Shown here: positions 1 to 6,477 of the stretch, piece after piece
Layout: each line of letters starts with the position of its first letter
How positions within the stretch are numbered: the stretch's first letter is position 1
Assembly (NCBI GenBank): GCA_030602845.1
Contig: JAUVYZ010000089.1
Coordinates: 1 to 7,798, forward strand
DNA length: 7,798 bases
Reading direction: 5' to 3'
Origin: Phycisphaerae bacterium
Lineage (GTDB): Bacteria; Planctomycetota; Phycisphaerae; Sedimentisphaerales; Anaerobacaceae
Notes under the pieces: generated by a model
What the model saw: only the letters and a program-made list of their open reading frames with translations
The model's database searches: none
Told to the model about the DNA's origin: nothing
Position numbers and translations under genes: made by a program

Positions 1-461
1 AGCAATCGCTCCTCGGCCTTTGACCAATATGGGGCTGTCCTTCTAATCCCCATTTGGTGCGCTCTCTGTTCCAGGGCTTTGGCAGAGCGGCCGAGTTTGT
101 CGGCTATTTCCTTTGTGCTTACATTCGTGTAGAGTTTAGCAAGCAGGTCCATCTCGTCTTTTGTCCAGGGGCGAGGTGCATCTCTTTTTTTGAGTCCCAT
201 TTTGTTTGCTTTTTGTCTTACCACCCGCACAGGCCGGCCAAGTCGGTCAGCTAATTTTTTTGTGTTTTCCGTCTCGTATAGCTTCCTGAGCAGCTTGACT
301 TGCTCGTCTGACCAATAGTGGCCTTCCTCTATCTTAAGTCCCAGGTTGTATGCTCTCTGTCTGACGGTTGTAAGAGGCCGGCCAAGCCGGTTGGCTAACT
401 TTCCTGGATTTCCCTTGGGGTAGAGTTTTTTAAGCAGTTTTGTCTCTTTTTCTGACCAATG
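1..461 (-). repeat. Coding tandem repeat, about 144 bases per unit, at least 3.2 copies
   Basis: The units encode the 47-49-residue repeats of the Myb/SANT-like protein. The Trp codons sit at 456-458, 312-314, 165-167 and 24-26. DNA identity is strongest around the LGRP segment, where plus-strand GGCCGGCCAAG occurs near 231 and again near 376. The rest of each unit has diverged more, so the copies look like old duplications kept by selection on protein structure. Confidence 0.75.
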
Positions 462-491
462 ACCCCTGATTAAGTTGTCTTTCTTTGCCAT
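1..491 (-). CDS. Tandem Myb/SANT-like helix-turn-helix repeat protein, N-terminal part (cut by left edge)
   Basis: The frame is open from an ATG at 491-489 to the left edge, giving 163 codons with no stop. The protein consists of near-identical units of 47-49 residues. Conserved Trp at residues 12, 60, 109 and 156 opens each unit, followed by a pattern of W-[ST]-x-x-E and LLxKLY, then LAxRLGRP, then a VRQRA-like helix ending in LGL. Three units are complete and a fourth starts at the edge. The predicted three short helices per unit, first one with a conserved Trp and the last one basic, resemble Myb/SANT or homeodomain-like DNA-binding domains; the sequence LGRP...VRQRA resembles the recognition helix region of such domains. 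Sequence-specific DNA binding is therefore inferred. A possible SD, AAGG, lies about 11 bases before the ATG. No enzymatic domain is visible, but the C-terminus is missing. An alternative is a helix-turn-helix array inside a larger integrase- or endonuclease-like protein. Confidence 0.8.
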   Translation of the reverse strand, partial: MAKKDNLIRGHWSEKETKLLKKLYPKGNPGKLANRLGRPLTTVRQRAYNLGLKIEEGHYWSDEQVKLLRKLYETENTKKLADRLGRPVRVVRQKANKMGLKKRDAPRPWTKDEMDLLAKLYTNVSTKEIADKLGRSAKALEQRAHQMGIRRTAPYWSKAEERL

Positions 492-514
492 TTCACGCTA
501 CCTTTCTAAATGCT

Positions 515-565
515 GCCGGTTAAAGGCCCCGGCGGGGGGAAACTAGGAAGTTTACCTGCCCCCGC
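515..565 (-). promoter_or_regulatory. Two adjacent GC-rich hairpins in the leader of the Myb/SANT-like gene
   Basis: The larger hairpin pairs GCGGGGG (532-538) with CCCCCGC (559-565) and continues inside as AAACT (540-544) with AGTTT (549-553) around an AGGA loop. The second pairs GCCGG (515-519) with CCGGC (529-533). The two share bases 532-533, so complete forms cannot coexist. They lie 24-74 bases upstream of the minus-strand start codon, downstream of the predicted promoter. No T-run directly follows on either strand, so a simple terminator is unlikely. A role in translation control or protein binding is inference. Confidence 0.5.
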
Positions 566-606
566 ACCCAAAATCAATACTTTTTTCCACGTCAAATCGT
601 GTCAAG

Positions 607-634
607 ATTGTAGCATCAAAGCGAAAAAAGTCTA
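607..634 (-). promoter_or_regulatory. Predicted sigma70-like promoter for the Myb/SANT-like gene
   Basis: Read on the minus strand, TAGACT (634-629) is followed after 16 bases by TACAAT (612-607), preceded by TG one base away, as in an extended -10 element. The match is 4 of 6 at -35 and 5 of 6 at -10. Transcription would begin near base 600 and leave a leader of about 110 bases that includes the two hairpins. An alternative -35 box TTGACA lies at 605-600 but lacks a good -10 partner. Confidence 0.4.
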
Positions 635-790
635 TACATAAGAAACTTTTTTGCGGAAGGCGTTTTTTTTTGCTGATTTTACGTTGAGAAATTACTACAG
701 TACTGTCGAAAATTGAGAATGTAAAAGCTCTTTACAAGTGAATATGCGTATTGTACGGCATAACCGACAAAACATTCAGGAGAAAAGACA

Positions 791-1921
791 ATGGCCGATA
801 AGAAAGCAGACCTGGCCGGCCCTGGTATTGGTGACTATGCGGAGCTGGAGAAAATCCTGCCGGCGGATTATATCTCTCTGCTGACCCCGAAGGAAACGCA
901 GCTCGCCACCTATGCGGTTAAAGACTACATCGAGGAGAATATGTGCAAAGAGCTTAATCTGATTCGCGTTACGGTTCCTCTTATCGTGGACGTTGAGAGC
1001 GGTGTGAACGATATGCTGGACCGTGATGGCTCGCGAACGCCAATCGGGTTCCATATCTCAAATGACTACGATAAAAATCCTATCGATGCCGAGGTCGTGC
1101 AGGCCGCAACCAAGTGGAAACGGATGGCCCTGAAGCAGTTCGGAATGGAGGTGGGCGAGGGCCTGCTGACCGATATGCGGGCCGTCCGCAAGGACTACTG
1201 GCTCGACCACGACCACAGCGCCTACGTGGACCAGTGGGACTGGGAGCTGGCAATCACGAAAGAGCAGCGAAACCTCAAACTCCTCAAAGAAGTGGTAGAG
1301 AAAATCTGGAAAGTCCTCAAGGGTGCTGAGAGGCACGTCCAAAAGCTGTTTGGCCAGTTGAAGACGGATAAATATCCCGACCTGCCGGAGAAGCTGACTT
1401 TCATTCACGCCGAAGATATACTCGATAAATACCCCGACCTGCCGCGCAAGCAGCGTGAGACAGAAATTGCGAAAGAACTCGGCGCGATGTTCATCTACGG
1501 AATCGGCTGGGTGCTCAAGGACGGCTACCCGCACGAAATGAGGGCCGCTGACTACGATGACTGGGTCACCGAGACAACGTCGGAGGACGGCAGAGCGATG
1601 CATGGGCTTAACGGAGATATTCTTGTCTGGAACCCGGTGACAAAGCGTCGCCACGAGCTGACATCTATGGGTATCCGCGTCAACGCCGAGACGCTCAGGA
1701 AGCAGCTTGATATTAGCGGCCAGCTCGATTTACTGAAGCTGCCATACCACCAGGCAATCCTGAATAACGAGATCCCGCTCAGTATCGGCGGAGGCATTGG
1801 GCAGTCGCGGACCTTTATGCTTCTCTTGAAAAAGGCGCATATCGGAGAGGTCAGTGCCACCGTTTGGCCAAAAATACTCAAGGACATGTGCAAGAAGAAA
1901 AACATCCATGTCATAGAATGA
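791..1921 (+). CDS. asnA: Aspartate-ammonia ligase (asparagine synthetase A)
   Basis: AsnA makes L-asparagine from L-aspartate, ammonia and ATP, via a beta-aspartyl-AMP intermediate, in the cytoplasm. It has a class II aminoacyl-tRNA synthetase fold and, unlike AsnB, uses free ammonia rather than glutamine. Family motifs run in order along the 376 residues: KWKR (108-111), GEGLLTDM (122-129), HSAYVDQWDWE (142-152), RAADYDDW (251-258), HGLNGDILVWNP (271-282), SMGIRV (292-297) and the motif 3-like IGGGIGQSR (332-340). The usual length is about 330-340; the excess is mainly an N-terminal extension of some 25 residues. AGGAG at 778-782, eight bases before the ATG, supports the start. The C-terminal segment HIGEVSATVWP resembles the Bacillus/Bacteroides-type enzymes. 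The gene stands alone: the upstream gene is divergent and about 280 bases separate it from the next operon. No convincing promoter was found upstream. Confidence 0.95.
   Translation: MADKKADLAGPGIGDYAELEKILPADYISLLTPKETQLATYAVKDYIEENMCKELNLIRVTVPLIVDVESGVNDMLDRDGSRTPIGFHISNDYDKNPIDAEVVQAATKWKRMALKQFGMEVGEGLLTDMRAVRKDYWLDHDHSAYVDQWDWELAITKEQRNLKLLKEVVEKIWKVLKGAERHVQKLFGQLKTDKYPDLPEKLTFIHAEDILDKYPDLPRKQRETEIAKELGAMFIYGIGWVLKDGYPHEMRAADYDDWVTETTSEDGRAMHGLNGDILVWNPVTKRRHELTSMGIRVNAETLRKQLDISGQLDLLKLPYHQAILNNEIPLSIGGGIGQSRTFMLLLKKAHIGEVSATVWPKILKDMCKKKNIHVIE
1367..1444 (+). repeat. 21-bp direct repeat inside asnA
   Basis: GATAAATATCCCGACCTGCC at 1367-1386 recurs at 1424-1443 with one mismatch (T to C); the next base also matches. 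The copies are 57 bases (19 codons) apart and in frame, so both encode DKYPDLP, at residues 193-199 and 212-218. Only the second copy matches the YPDL position common in AsnA proteins. Confidence 0.7.
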
Positions 1922-1960
1922 GCAATGTAAGCTAACATCAGAAAGTTTTTAGATATTGAG

Positions 1961-2044
1961 ATTGCTTCGCTGCGCTCGCAATGACAACAGGGAGGCGGTT
2001 CGCAATGTCATTTTCGTGTTGCGTCGCTGTGCCGGCGAGGCAAC
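1961..2044. repeat. REP-like palindromic intergenic element
   Basis: Three nested or adjacent inverted repeats lie in this stretch. ATTGC (1961-1965) faces GCAAT (1978-1982). AATGACA (1980-1986) faces TGTCATT (2006-2012). GTTGC-G-TCGC (2018-2026) faces GCGA-G-GCAAC (2035-2044 region), forming a ten-pair stem with one mismatch and a five-base loop. The left part, with TTCGCTGCGCTCGCAATGAC, resembles a dispersed intergenic repeat seen in many bacterial genomes. The open frame across it (from 1956) is a by-product. It lies between asnA and the xyl operon, and could help end asnA transcription. Confidence 0.55.
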
Positions 2045-2059
2045 CCTCTTTGCCCGCAT

Positions 2060-2125
2060 TTCAGGTAGTTTCCAAACAAATCTTGTAGGTTCAGGTGTAA
2101 TAGTTATAATTCGGGTCGTTTCAGG
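2060..2125 (+). promoter_or_regulatory. Three TTCAGG motifs at exact 30-bp spacing (candidate operator array)
   Basis: TTCAGG occurs at 2060-2065, 2090-2095 and 2120-2125. The first lies upstream of the predicted -35 box, the second between -35 and -10, and the third around the predicted transcript start. The last two are longer matches: TTCAGG-TGTAATA and TTCAGG-CTGTAATA. Spacing of 30 bp is close to three helical turns, which could let a regulator bind one face of the DNA. No regulator gene is in the window, and function is inferred from position alone. Confidence 0.35.
2083..2110 (+). promoter_or_regulatory. Predicted promoter of the xylB-xylA-sulfatase operon
   Basis: A perfect TATAAT (2105-2110) lies 16 bases after TTGTAG (2083-2088), which matches the -35 consensus only in its first three bases. 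Transcription would start near 2117, leaving a leader of about 87 bases before the xylB ATG at 2204. It is the best promoter match in the gap between asnA and xylB. Confidence 0.45.
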
Positions 2126-2203
2126 CTGTAATAAAAGAGAAGTTATTGCCGGAGATATACTGCGGGGTAATTGTAAGTAGTAGATTATGAAGGGGATATG
2201 TAA

Positions 2204-3700
2204 ATGGCGCTTTTGTTAGGATATGATGTCGGAAGCTCATCGATAAAAGCGACGTTGATGGAAGCTGAGACGGGTAAGGTGTTGGCGGCGGCGACATCGC
2301 CGGAGAAAGAATTAGAGATTATCGCAGAAAAGCTTGGCTGGGCGGAACAGGAACCGGCTGTCTGGTGGGACAACGTCAAATCGGCCACGCAGAAGGTCAA
2401 GGCGCAAGCGGAATTTGAAGCTGCCGATGTGGAGGCGATTGGGATTTCTTACCAGATGCACGGACTGGTTGTCGTGGATGAAGATAAAAAGGTTTTGAGA
2501 CCTTCGATAATCTGGTGCGACAGCAGGGCGGTGCAAATCGGCGAACAGGCGGCGGTGGATATCGGAAAAGAAAAGTGCCTTGAGAGATTGCTCAATCTGC
2601 CGGGGAATTTTACGGCCTCGAAATTGAAGTGGGTTATGGAAAATGAGCCGGAGGTTTATTCGAGGATTCATAAAATAATGCTGCCGGGTGATTATATCGC
2701 AATGAAGATGACGGGCGAGATAAGAACGACTCCATCAGGTCTGTCTGAAGGGATAATGTGGGATTTTGAGCAGCATGGTCTTGCTGAATCGATACTTGGT
2801 TACTACGGTATAAGCAGCGAGTTGGTTGCGGAGGTTGTGCCGACGTTTTCGGTTCAGGGGGAACTGACGAAAAAAGCAGCAGAGGAATTAGGATTGAGCG
2901 CCGGTACGAAGGTATCATATAGAGCCGGTGACCAGCCTAATAACGCGCTATCCCTGAATGTTTTGAATCCGGGTGAAGTGGCAGCTACGGCGGGGACTTC
3001 GGGTGTGGTTTACGGTATCAGTGACAGGGGCGATTACGACGGCAAGTCGAGAGTGAATACGTTTGTTCACGTGAACTACAGTACAGAGGAGCCAAGATAT
3101 GGCGTGCTTTTGTGTCTCAATGGGACGGGGATATTAAACAGCTGGCTGAAACACAATTTCGGTGGGAGTCTTACTTACGATAAGATGAATGAGCTGGCGG
3201 GCGAGGTTTCGGTTGGTAGTGATGGAGTTGTGGTTCTGCCTTACGGCAATGGAGCTGAAAGGACACTGGAAAATAAGGACATCGGGGCATCCGTTCATGG
3301 CCTGAACTTCAACAGACATAAGAGGGCACACCTGCTGAGGGCAGCACAAGAGGGAATAGTTTTTGCGCTGAATTACGGTCTTGGGATAATGCGTCAGGCG
3401 GGTGTTGAGGCACGAACCGTTCGGGCAGGCGATGCGAATATGTTCCTGAGTCCGTTGTTTGGGGAGGCCTTTGCCACTGTAACGGGAACTACGGTGGAAC
3501 TATACAATACCGACGGCTCGCAAGGTGCTGCGAGGGGGGCGGGAATCGGTGCGGGTATTTACAAGGGCCAAGAGGATGCTTTTGTTGGCCTGTCGCCTGT
3601 TAAGACTATCGAGCCGAATGAGAAATTAAAAGCAGCATACAAGCAAGCGTATGAAAGATGGGAAAATATTTTGAAACATGAATTGAAAAGGAGCAGGTAA
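2204..3700 (+). CDS. xylB: FGGY-family carbohydrate kinase, probable xylulokinase
   Basis: Xylulokinase phosphorylates D-xylulose with ATP to D-xylulose 5-phosphate, feeding the pentose phosphate pathway. At 498 residues it has normal length for the FGGY family and shows both actin-like lobes. The N-terminal lobe has the phosphate loop DVGSSSIKA (8-16), the substrate-binding MHG (85-87) and IIWCDSR (102-108). The start of the second lobe has AGDQPNN (241-247), where Asp243 is the expected catalytic base, followed by TAGTSG (262-267). The C-terminal lobe has the AGDANMFLSPLFG segment (408-420) and the glycine-rich GAARGAGIGAG (441-451). AAGGGG (2190-2195) eight bases upstream supports the ATG; an ATG at 2198 is followed at once by TAA. 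The isomerase gene begins two bases after the stop codon, which supports xylulose as substrate; another ketopentose is possible, since FGGY specificity cannot be read from motifs alone. Confidence 0.87.
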   Translation: MALLLGYDVGSSSIKATLMEAETGKVLAAATSPEKELEIIAEKLGWAEQEPAVWWDNVKSATQKVKAQAEFEAADVEAIGISYQMHGLVVVDEDKKVLRPSIIWCDSRAVQIGEQAAVDIGKEKCLERLLNLPGNFTASKLKWVMENEPEVYSRIHKIMLPGDYIAMKMTGEIRTTPSGLSEGIMWDFEQHGLAESILGYYGISSELVAEVVPTFSVQGELTKKAAEELGLSAGTKVSYRAGDQPNNALSLNVLNPGEVAATAGTSGVVYGISDRGDYDGKSRVNTFVHVNYSTEEPRYGVLLCLNGTGILNSWLKHNFGGSLTYDKMNELAGEVSVGSDGVVVLPYGNGAERTLENKDIGASVHGLNFNRHKRAHLLRAAQEGIVFALNYGLGIMRQAGVEARTVRAGDANMFLSPLFGEAFATVTGTTVELYNTDGSQGAARGAGIGAGIYKGQEDAFVGLSPVKTIEPNEKLKAAYKQAYERWENILKHELKRSR

Positions 3701-3702
3701 AA

Positions 3703-4836
3703 ATGGCGGAGAAATCTTTGCACAGTATATGCAGGTGGACGTTTAATCCGGGTAAGGGCGGGTTTGTGCCGGCGGATATGAGGCCGGAGTGGGGCGGCGA
3801 GAAGTTTAATACGGCGGACATGATTAAGCTGGTTAAAGAAGAGATAGCTCCGCGATTGTCTGACAACATCCAATTGGGAATTGAGATGCACTATGATAAC
3901 GAAGTTAATGAAAAGACTGCTCCTGAAGTTGCTGATGCTTTAGTTGATACAGGAATATATTTAGCAATGATAACACCTGGTGCTCACGTGCACTGGGGTT
4001 ACGGCGGTATTGCATCGTTAGATACAAACGAAAGAAAAGCTGTGGAAGACTTCGGGCTGCGAACCGTTGATATTGCGTACGGGCCTTTGAAGAAAGCGTG
4101 GCATCCGGACGCGGCGAAGGCACCGTCGCTTATAATCTGGAACGGGTCGTTTGGTTACGACCTTGCCAGTGTCGGTATCCGGCAGATGTATCAGAACTTG
4201 AAAGAAAGCATCGCGGGGGTGTGTAAATATGAAAGCAAGAAGGGCGGGAGTCTGTTTATAGGGTTTGAGCCGAAGCCGAACGAGGGACATCCGGCAATGT
4301 TAATCCCGACGGTAGCAAGCGCACTATTGTTCTGGAGGAAAATTGAGGAGGAGTTTGGGGTCTCGAGAGATAAAAAAGGTGTCAATAAAGAGTTCGGACA
4401 TTCAGAAATGATAGGGCTTGACCACGTGGCAGATACGGTTGAAGAGCTGGACGACAATGCGATGGTCCATATGCATCTGAACAGCCAGGGATATAACGAC
4501 GGCATTATTCTCGGTGGGCCGGGAAAGTACGACATAGACCATGGGGTGAGAGTGAACGGTATGAATATTGCCATCGCAGGGCTTATCCAGCAGGGCGGGT
4601 ATGGTCGGTGGAAAGGACACGATATGCAAACGCGGGCATACGATAATGCAGAGCAGGGAATCGACAGGGTTGTAAGGAGCGTGCTGAGCTGGGAGGCGTG
4701 TGAAAAAGCTGCGCGAGAACTGGATACGGCCGGGCTGCTAAAGGTACTTGGCAAACGAGAAACTGCCAAAGCTGAAGATATGATGAGAGGCGCGGTTGTC
4801 AACGCTCAGCGCTATTTTGATGAAATGTATAAGTGA
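3703..4836 (+). CDS. xylA: Divergent xylose isomerase-family protein
   Basis: Xylose isomerase converts D-xylose to D-xylulose in the cytoplasm, using two divalent metal ions in a TIM barrel. The 377 residues align by motif with the approximately 388-residue Streptomyces enzyme. Matching residues (Streptomyces numbers in brackets) are His63 (His54), Trp146 (Trp137), Glu189 and Lys191 in EPKPNE (Glu181, Lys183), Glu230 and His233 in NKEFGH (Glu217, His220), Asp277 and Asp279 in KYDID (Asp255, Asp257), and Asp307 (Asp287). Two positions differ: the metal ligand Asp245 is His258 within VHMHLN, and Asp57 appears as Asn66. The alignment was made by eye. AAGGAG (3688-3693), inside the end of xylB, lies nine bases before the ATG, so the two genes are probably translationally coupled. 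The kinase neighbour favours an aldose-ketose isomerase, but the sugar may not be xylose. Confidence 0.82.
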   Translation: MAEKSLHSICRWTFNPGKGGFVPADMRPEWGGEKFNTADMIKLVKEEIAPRLSDNIQLGIEMHYDNEVNEKTAPEVADALVDTGIYLAMITPGAHVHWGYGGIASLDTNERKAVEDFGLRTVDIAYGPLKKAWHPDAAKAPSLIIWNGSFGYDLASVGIRQMYQNLKESIAGVCKYESKKGGSLFIGFEPKPNEGHPAMLIPTVASALLFWRKIEEEFGVSRDKKGVNKEFGHSEMIGLDHVADTVEELDDNAMVHMHLNSQGYNDGIILGGPGKYDIDHGVRVNGMNIAIAGLIQQGGYGRWKGHDMQTRAYDNAEQGIDRVVRSVLSWEACEKAARELDTAGLLKVLGKRETAKAEDMMRGAVVNAQRYFDEMYK

Positions 4837-4860
4837 TGGTCCATTTTGTGAGGTGCAAAA

Positions 4861-6477
4861 GTGAACCGACGGGAATTTATTAAGCTTGTTGCATCCGGAG
4901 CGGCGGTGACGTTGCCGGGTTGTGCCTTTTCAATGGGCGACCTGGCCGGAACGGACGACAAGTCCAAAAAAGCGGCGAAACAGCCTAACATTGTTCTGAT
5001 TATGGCTGATGATATGGGTTACTCCGACATCGGCTGCTACGGTGGTGAGGTCAACACGCCGAATCTTGACCGGCTTGCGGCCGGCGGTCTTCGCTTCACG
5101 CAATTTTATAATGCGGCGAGATGCTGCCCCACGCGAGCATCGCTGCTAACCGGATTGTACCCGCACCAGGCGGGAATCGGCCACATGGTAGGTAACAGGG
5201 GGTATCCAGCTTATCAGGGTTACCTGAATGAGCGGTGCGTTACCATCGCGGAAGTTCTAAGAACGGCTGGCTATAATACACTTATGTCCGGTAAATGGCA
5301 CGTGGGCGAAAAACGCCCCCATTGGCCGGTTGACCGGGGCTTCGATGAGTATTACGGCATAGTTAGCGGTGGTGCAAATTACTTTGATATTTCGAAAGCC
5401 AAGGCGACGGGAGTAAAAAGGACTATGGCAATTGGACACAGGGCTTTTACGCCTGAGCCGGGAAAGTTTTATATGACCGACGCCTTCAGTGAAAATGCTG
5501 TGAAGTTCATCGAGACTTATGGGCGAAGAAAAGAACCGTTTTTTCTTTATCTTGCATACACGGCGCCGCATTGGCCGTTGCACGCCTGGCCTGAGGACAT
5601 CGCAAAGTATAAAGGAAAATATCTGAAAGGATGGGACAAGCTACGCGAAGAACGACACGAACGAATGATAAAGATGGGACTGGTCAGCAAGAAGTGGAAA
5701 ATGACGCCGCGTGATACGGCGACGTGGGCCTGGGCTGATGAAAAGAACAAGGAATTGATGGATTTGAAAATGGCGGTATATGCGGCGCAGATTGAACGAA
5801 TGGATTGGGGTATCGGCAAAGTGCTCGACAAAATCAAACGAATCGGGGCTGAAAAGAATACGCTGGTTCTGTTCCTTTCCGATAACGGCGGATGCGCAGA
5901 GGGCGGGCCGATAGGTTTTGATAATCGCAAAAACGGTCTGCCGCCCGGCGGCGTGGATTCGTATATGAGCTATGGGCTTTCGTGGGCGAATGCCAGCAAT
6001 ACGCCCTTTAGGCGCTATAAACACTGGGTGCACGAAGGCGGCATCGCCACGCCCTTGATTGCTTATTGGCCGGCAGTGATTAAAAAGCGCAATACCATTA
6101 CTCACCGGCCCGGCCATATTATCGACATTATGGCAACCTGCCTTGACATCGCGGGAATCGAGTACCCAAAAACTTACAAGGGGCGTGAGCTTATCTCTCT
6201 GGAAGGGAAAAGTCTTCTTCCGATATTCGAGGGCAAAAAACGCCTGGGACACGAAGTCATCTACTGGGAGCATGAAGGCAACCGGGCCGTGCGGCAGGGC
6301 AGGTGGAAGCTGGTCGCAAAACATAAAAGCGATTGGGAACTTTATGATTTAGAAGCGGACCGCACGGAGCTAAAAACCATAGCCGAGAAGTATCCGCAAA
6401 AGGTCGAAGAGCTGAAAGTGATGTATAAAAGCTGGGCGAAGCGCTGCGGTGTGCGACCCTGGCCCATAAAAAACTAA
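4861..6477 (+). CDS. Tat-exported S1-family sulfatase (arylsulfatase-like)
   Basis: The enzyme should hydrolyse sulfate esters with a formylglycine made from Cys and a calcium ion. Of 538 residues, the first 25 form a twin-arginine signal (NRREFIK, residues 2-8, then a short hydrophobic stretch). LPGC at 18-21 is a possible but atypical lipobox, so it may be a lipoprotein. The sulfatase motif CCPTRASLLTG starts at Cys88, the residue to be modified. Other active-site matches to the Pseudomonas arylsulfatase pattern are Asp50-Asp51 and Asp341-Asn342 (calcium), Arg92, Lys145, His147, His237 and Lys387. AGIGHM after the signature suggests a subfamily near that enzyme (S1_4-like), but the substrate is not readable. 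The start is GTG, supported by GAGGTG (4850-4855) five bases upstream and by the need to keep the signal peptide. It begins 24 bases after xylA, so it is in the same operon. The formylglycine-generating enzyme is not in the window. Confidence 0.93.
   Translation: MNRREFIKLVASGAAVTLPGCAFSMGDLAGTDDKSKKAAKQPNIVLIMADDMGYSDIGCYGGEVNTPNLDRLAAGGLRFTQFYNAARCCPTRASLLTGLYPHQAGIGHMVGNRGYPAYQGYLNERCVTIAEVLRTAGYNTLMSGKWHVGEKRPHWPVDRGFDEYYGIVSGGANYFDISKAKATGVKRTMAIGHRAFTPEPGKFYMTDAFSENAVKFIETYGRRKEPFFLYLAYTAPHWPLHAWPEDIAKYKGKYLKGWDKLREERHERMIKMGLVSKKWKMTPRDTATWAWADEKNKELMDLKMAVYAAQIERMDWGIGKVLDKIKRIGAEKNTLVLFLSDNGGCAEGGPIGFDNRKNGLPPGGVDSYMSYGLSWANASNTPFRRYKHWVHEGGIATPLIAYWPAVIKKRNTITHRPGHIIDIMATCLDIAGIEYPKTYKGRELISLEGKSLLPIFEGKKRLGHEVIYWEHEGNRAVRQGRWKLVAKHKSDWELYDLEADRTELKTIAEKYPQKVEELKVMYKSWAKRCGVRPWPIKN

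Noticed and set aside
54..254. Plus-strand open frame of 66 codons
   Set aside because: It lies opposite the repeated Myb/SANT-like coding region, whose regular 47-49-residue pattern is far better evidence of coding.
1..461. Evenly spaced repeats as a CRISPR array
   Set aside because: The period is about 144 bases, the units are coding and diverged, and there are no short identical repeats with unique spacers.
624..671. Possible plus-strand terminator: AAAAAAGT facing ACTTTTTT, then a run of nine T
   Set aside because: The stem is only 8 A/T-dominated pairs with a 13-base loop, and 10 bases separate it from the T-run. No plus-strand gene ends upstream.
713..759. Promoter for asnA using TTGAGA or TTTACA as -35
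   Set aside because: Neither box has a convincing -10 element at 15-19 bases; the best candidate after TTTACA is TACGGC, which is too weak to annotate.
1058..1654. Minus-strand open frame of 198 codons
   Set aside because: It is antisense to the well-conserved asnA gene and shows no recognisable domain.
1956..2180. Plus-strand open frame of 74 codons between asnA and xylB
   Set aside because: Its first half is the translation of the palindromic REP-like repeat (peptide LLRCARNDN), a common spurious product, and it has no good ribosome binding site.
4191..4802. Minus-strand open frame of 203 codons
   Set aside because: Antisense to xylA; Ser/Pro-rich shadow composition without motifs.
5641..6324. 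Minus-strand open frame of 227 codons
   Set aside because: Antisense to the sulfatase, whose catalytic motifs are complete across this stretch.
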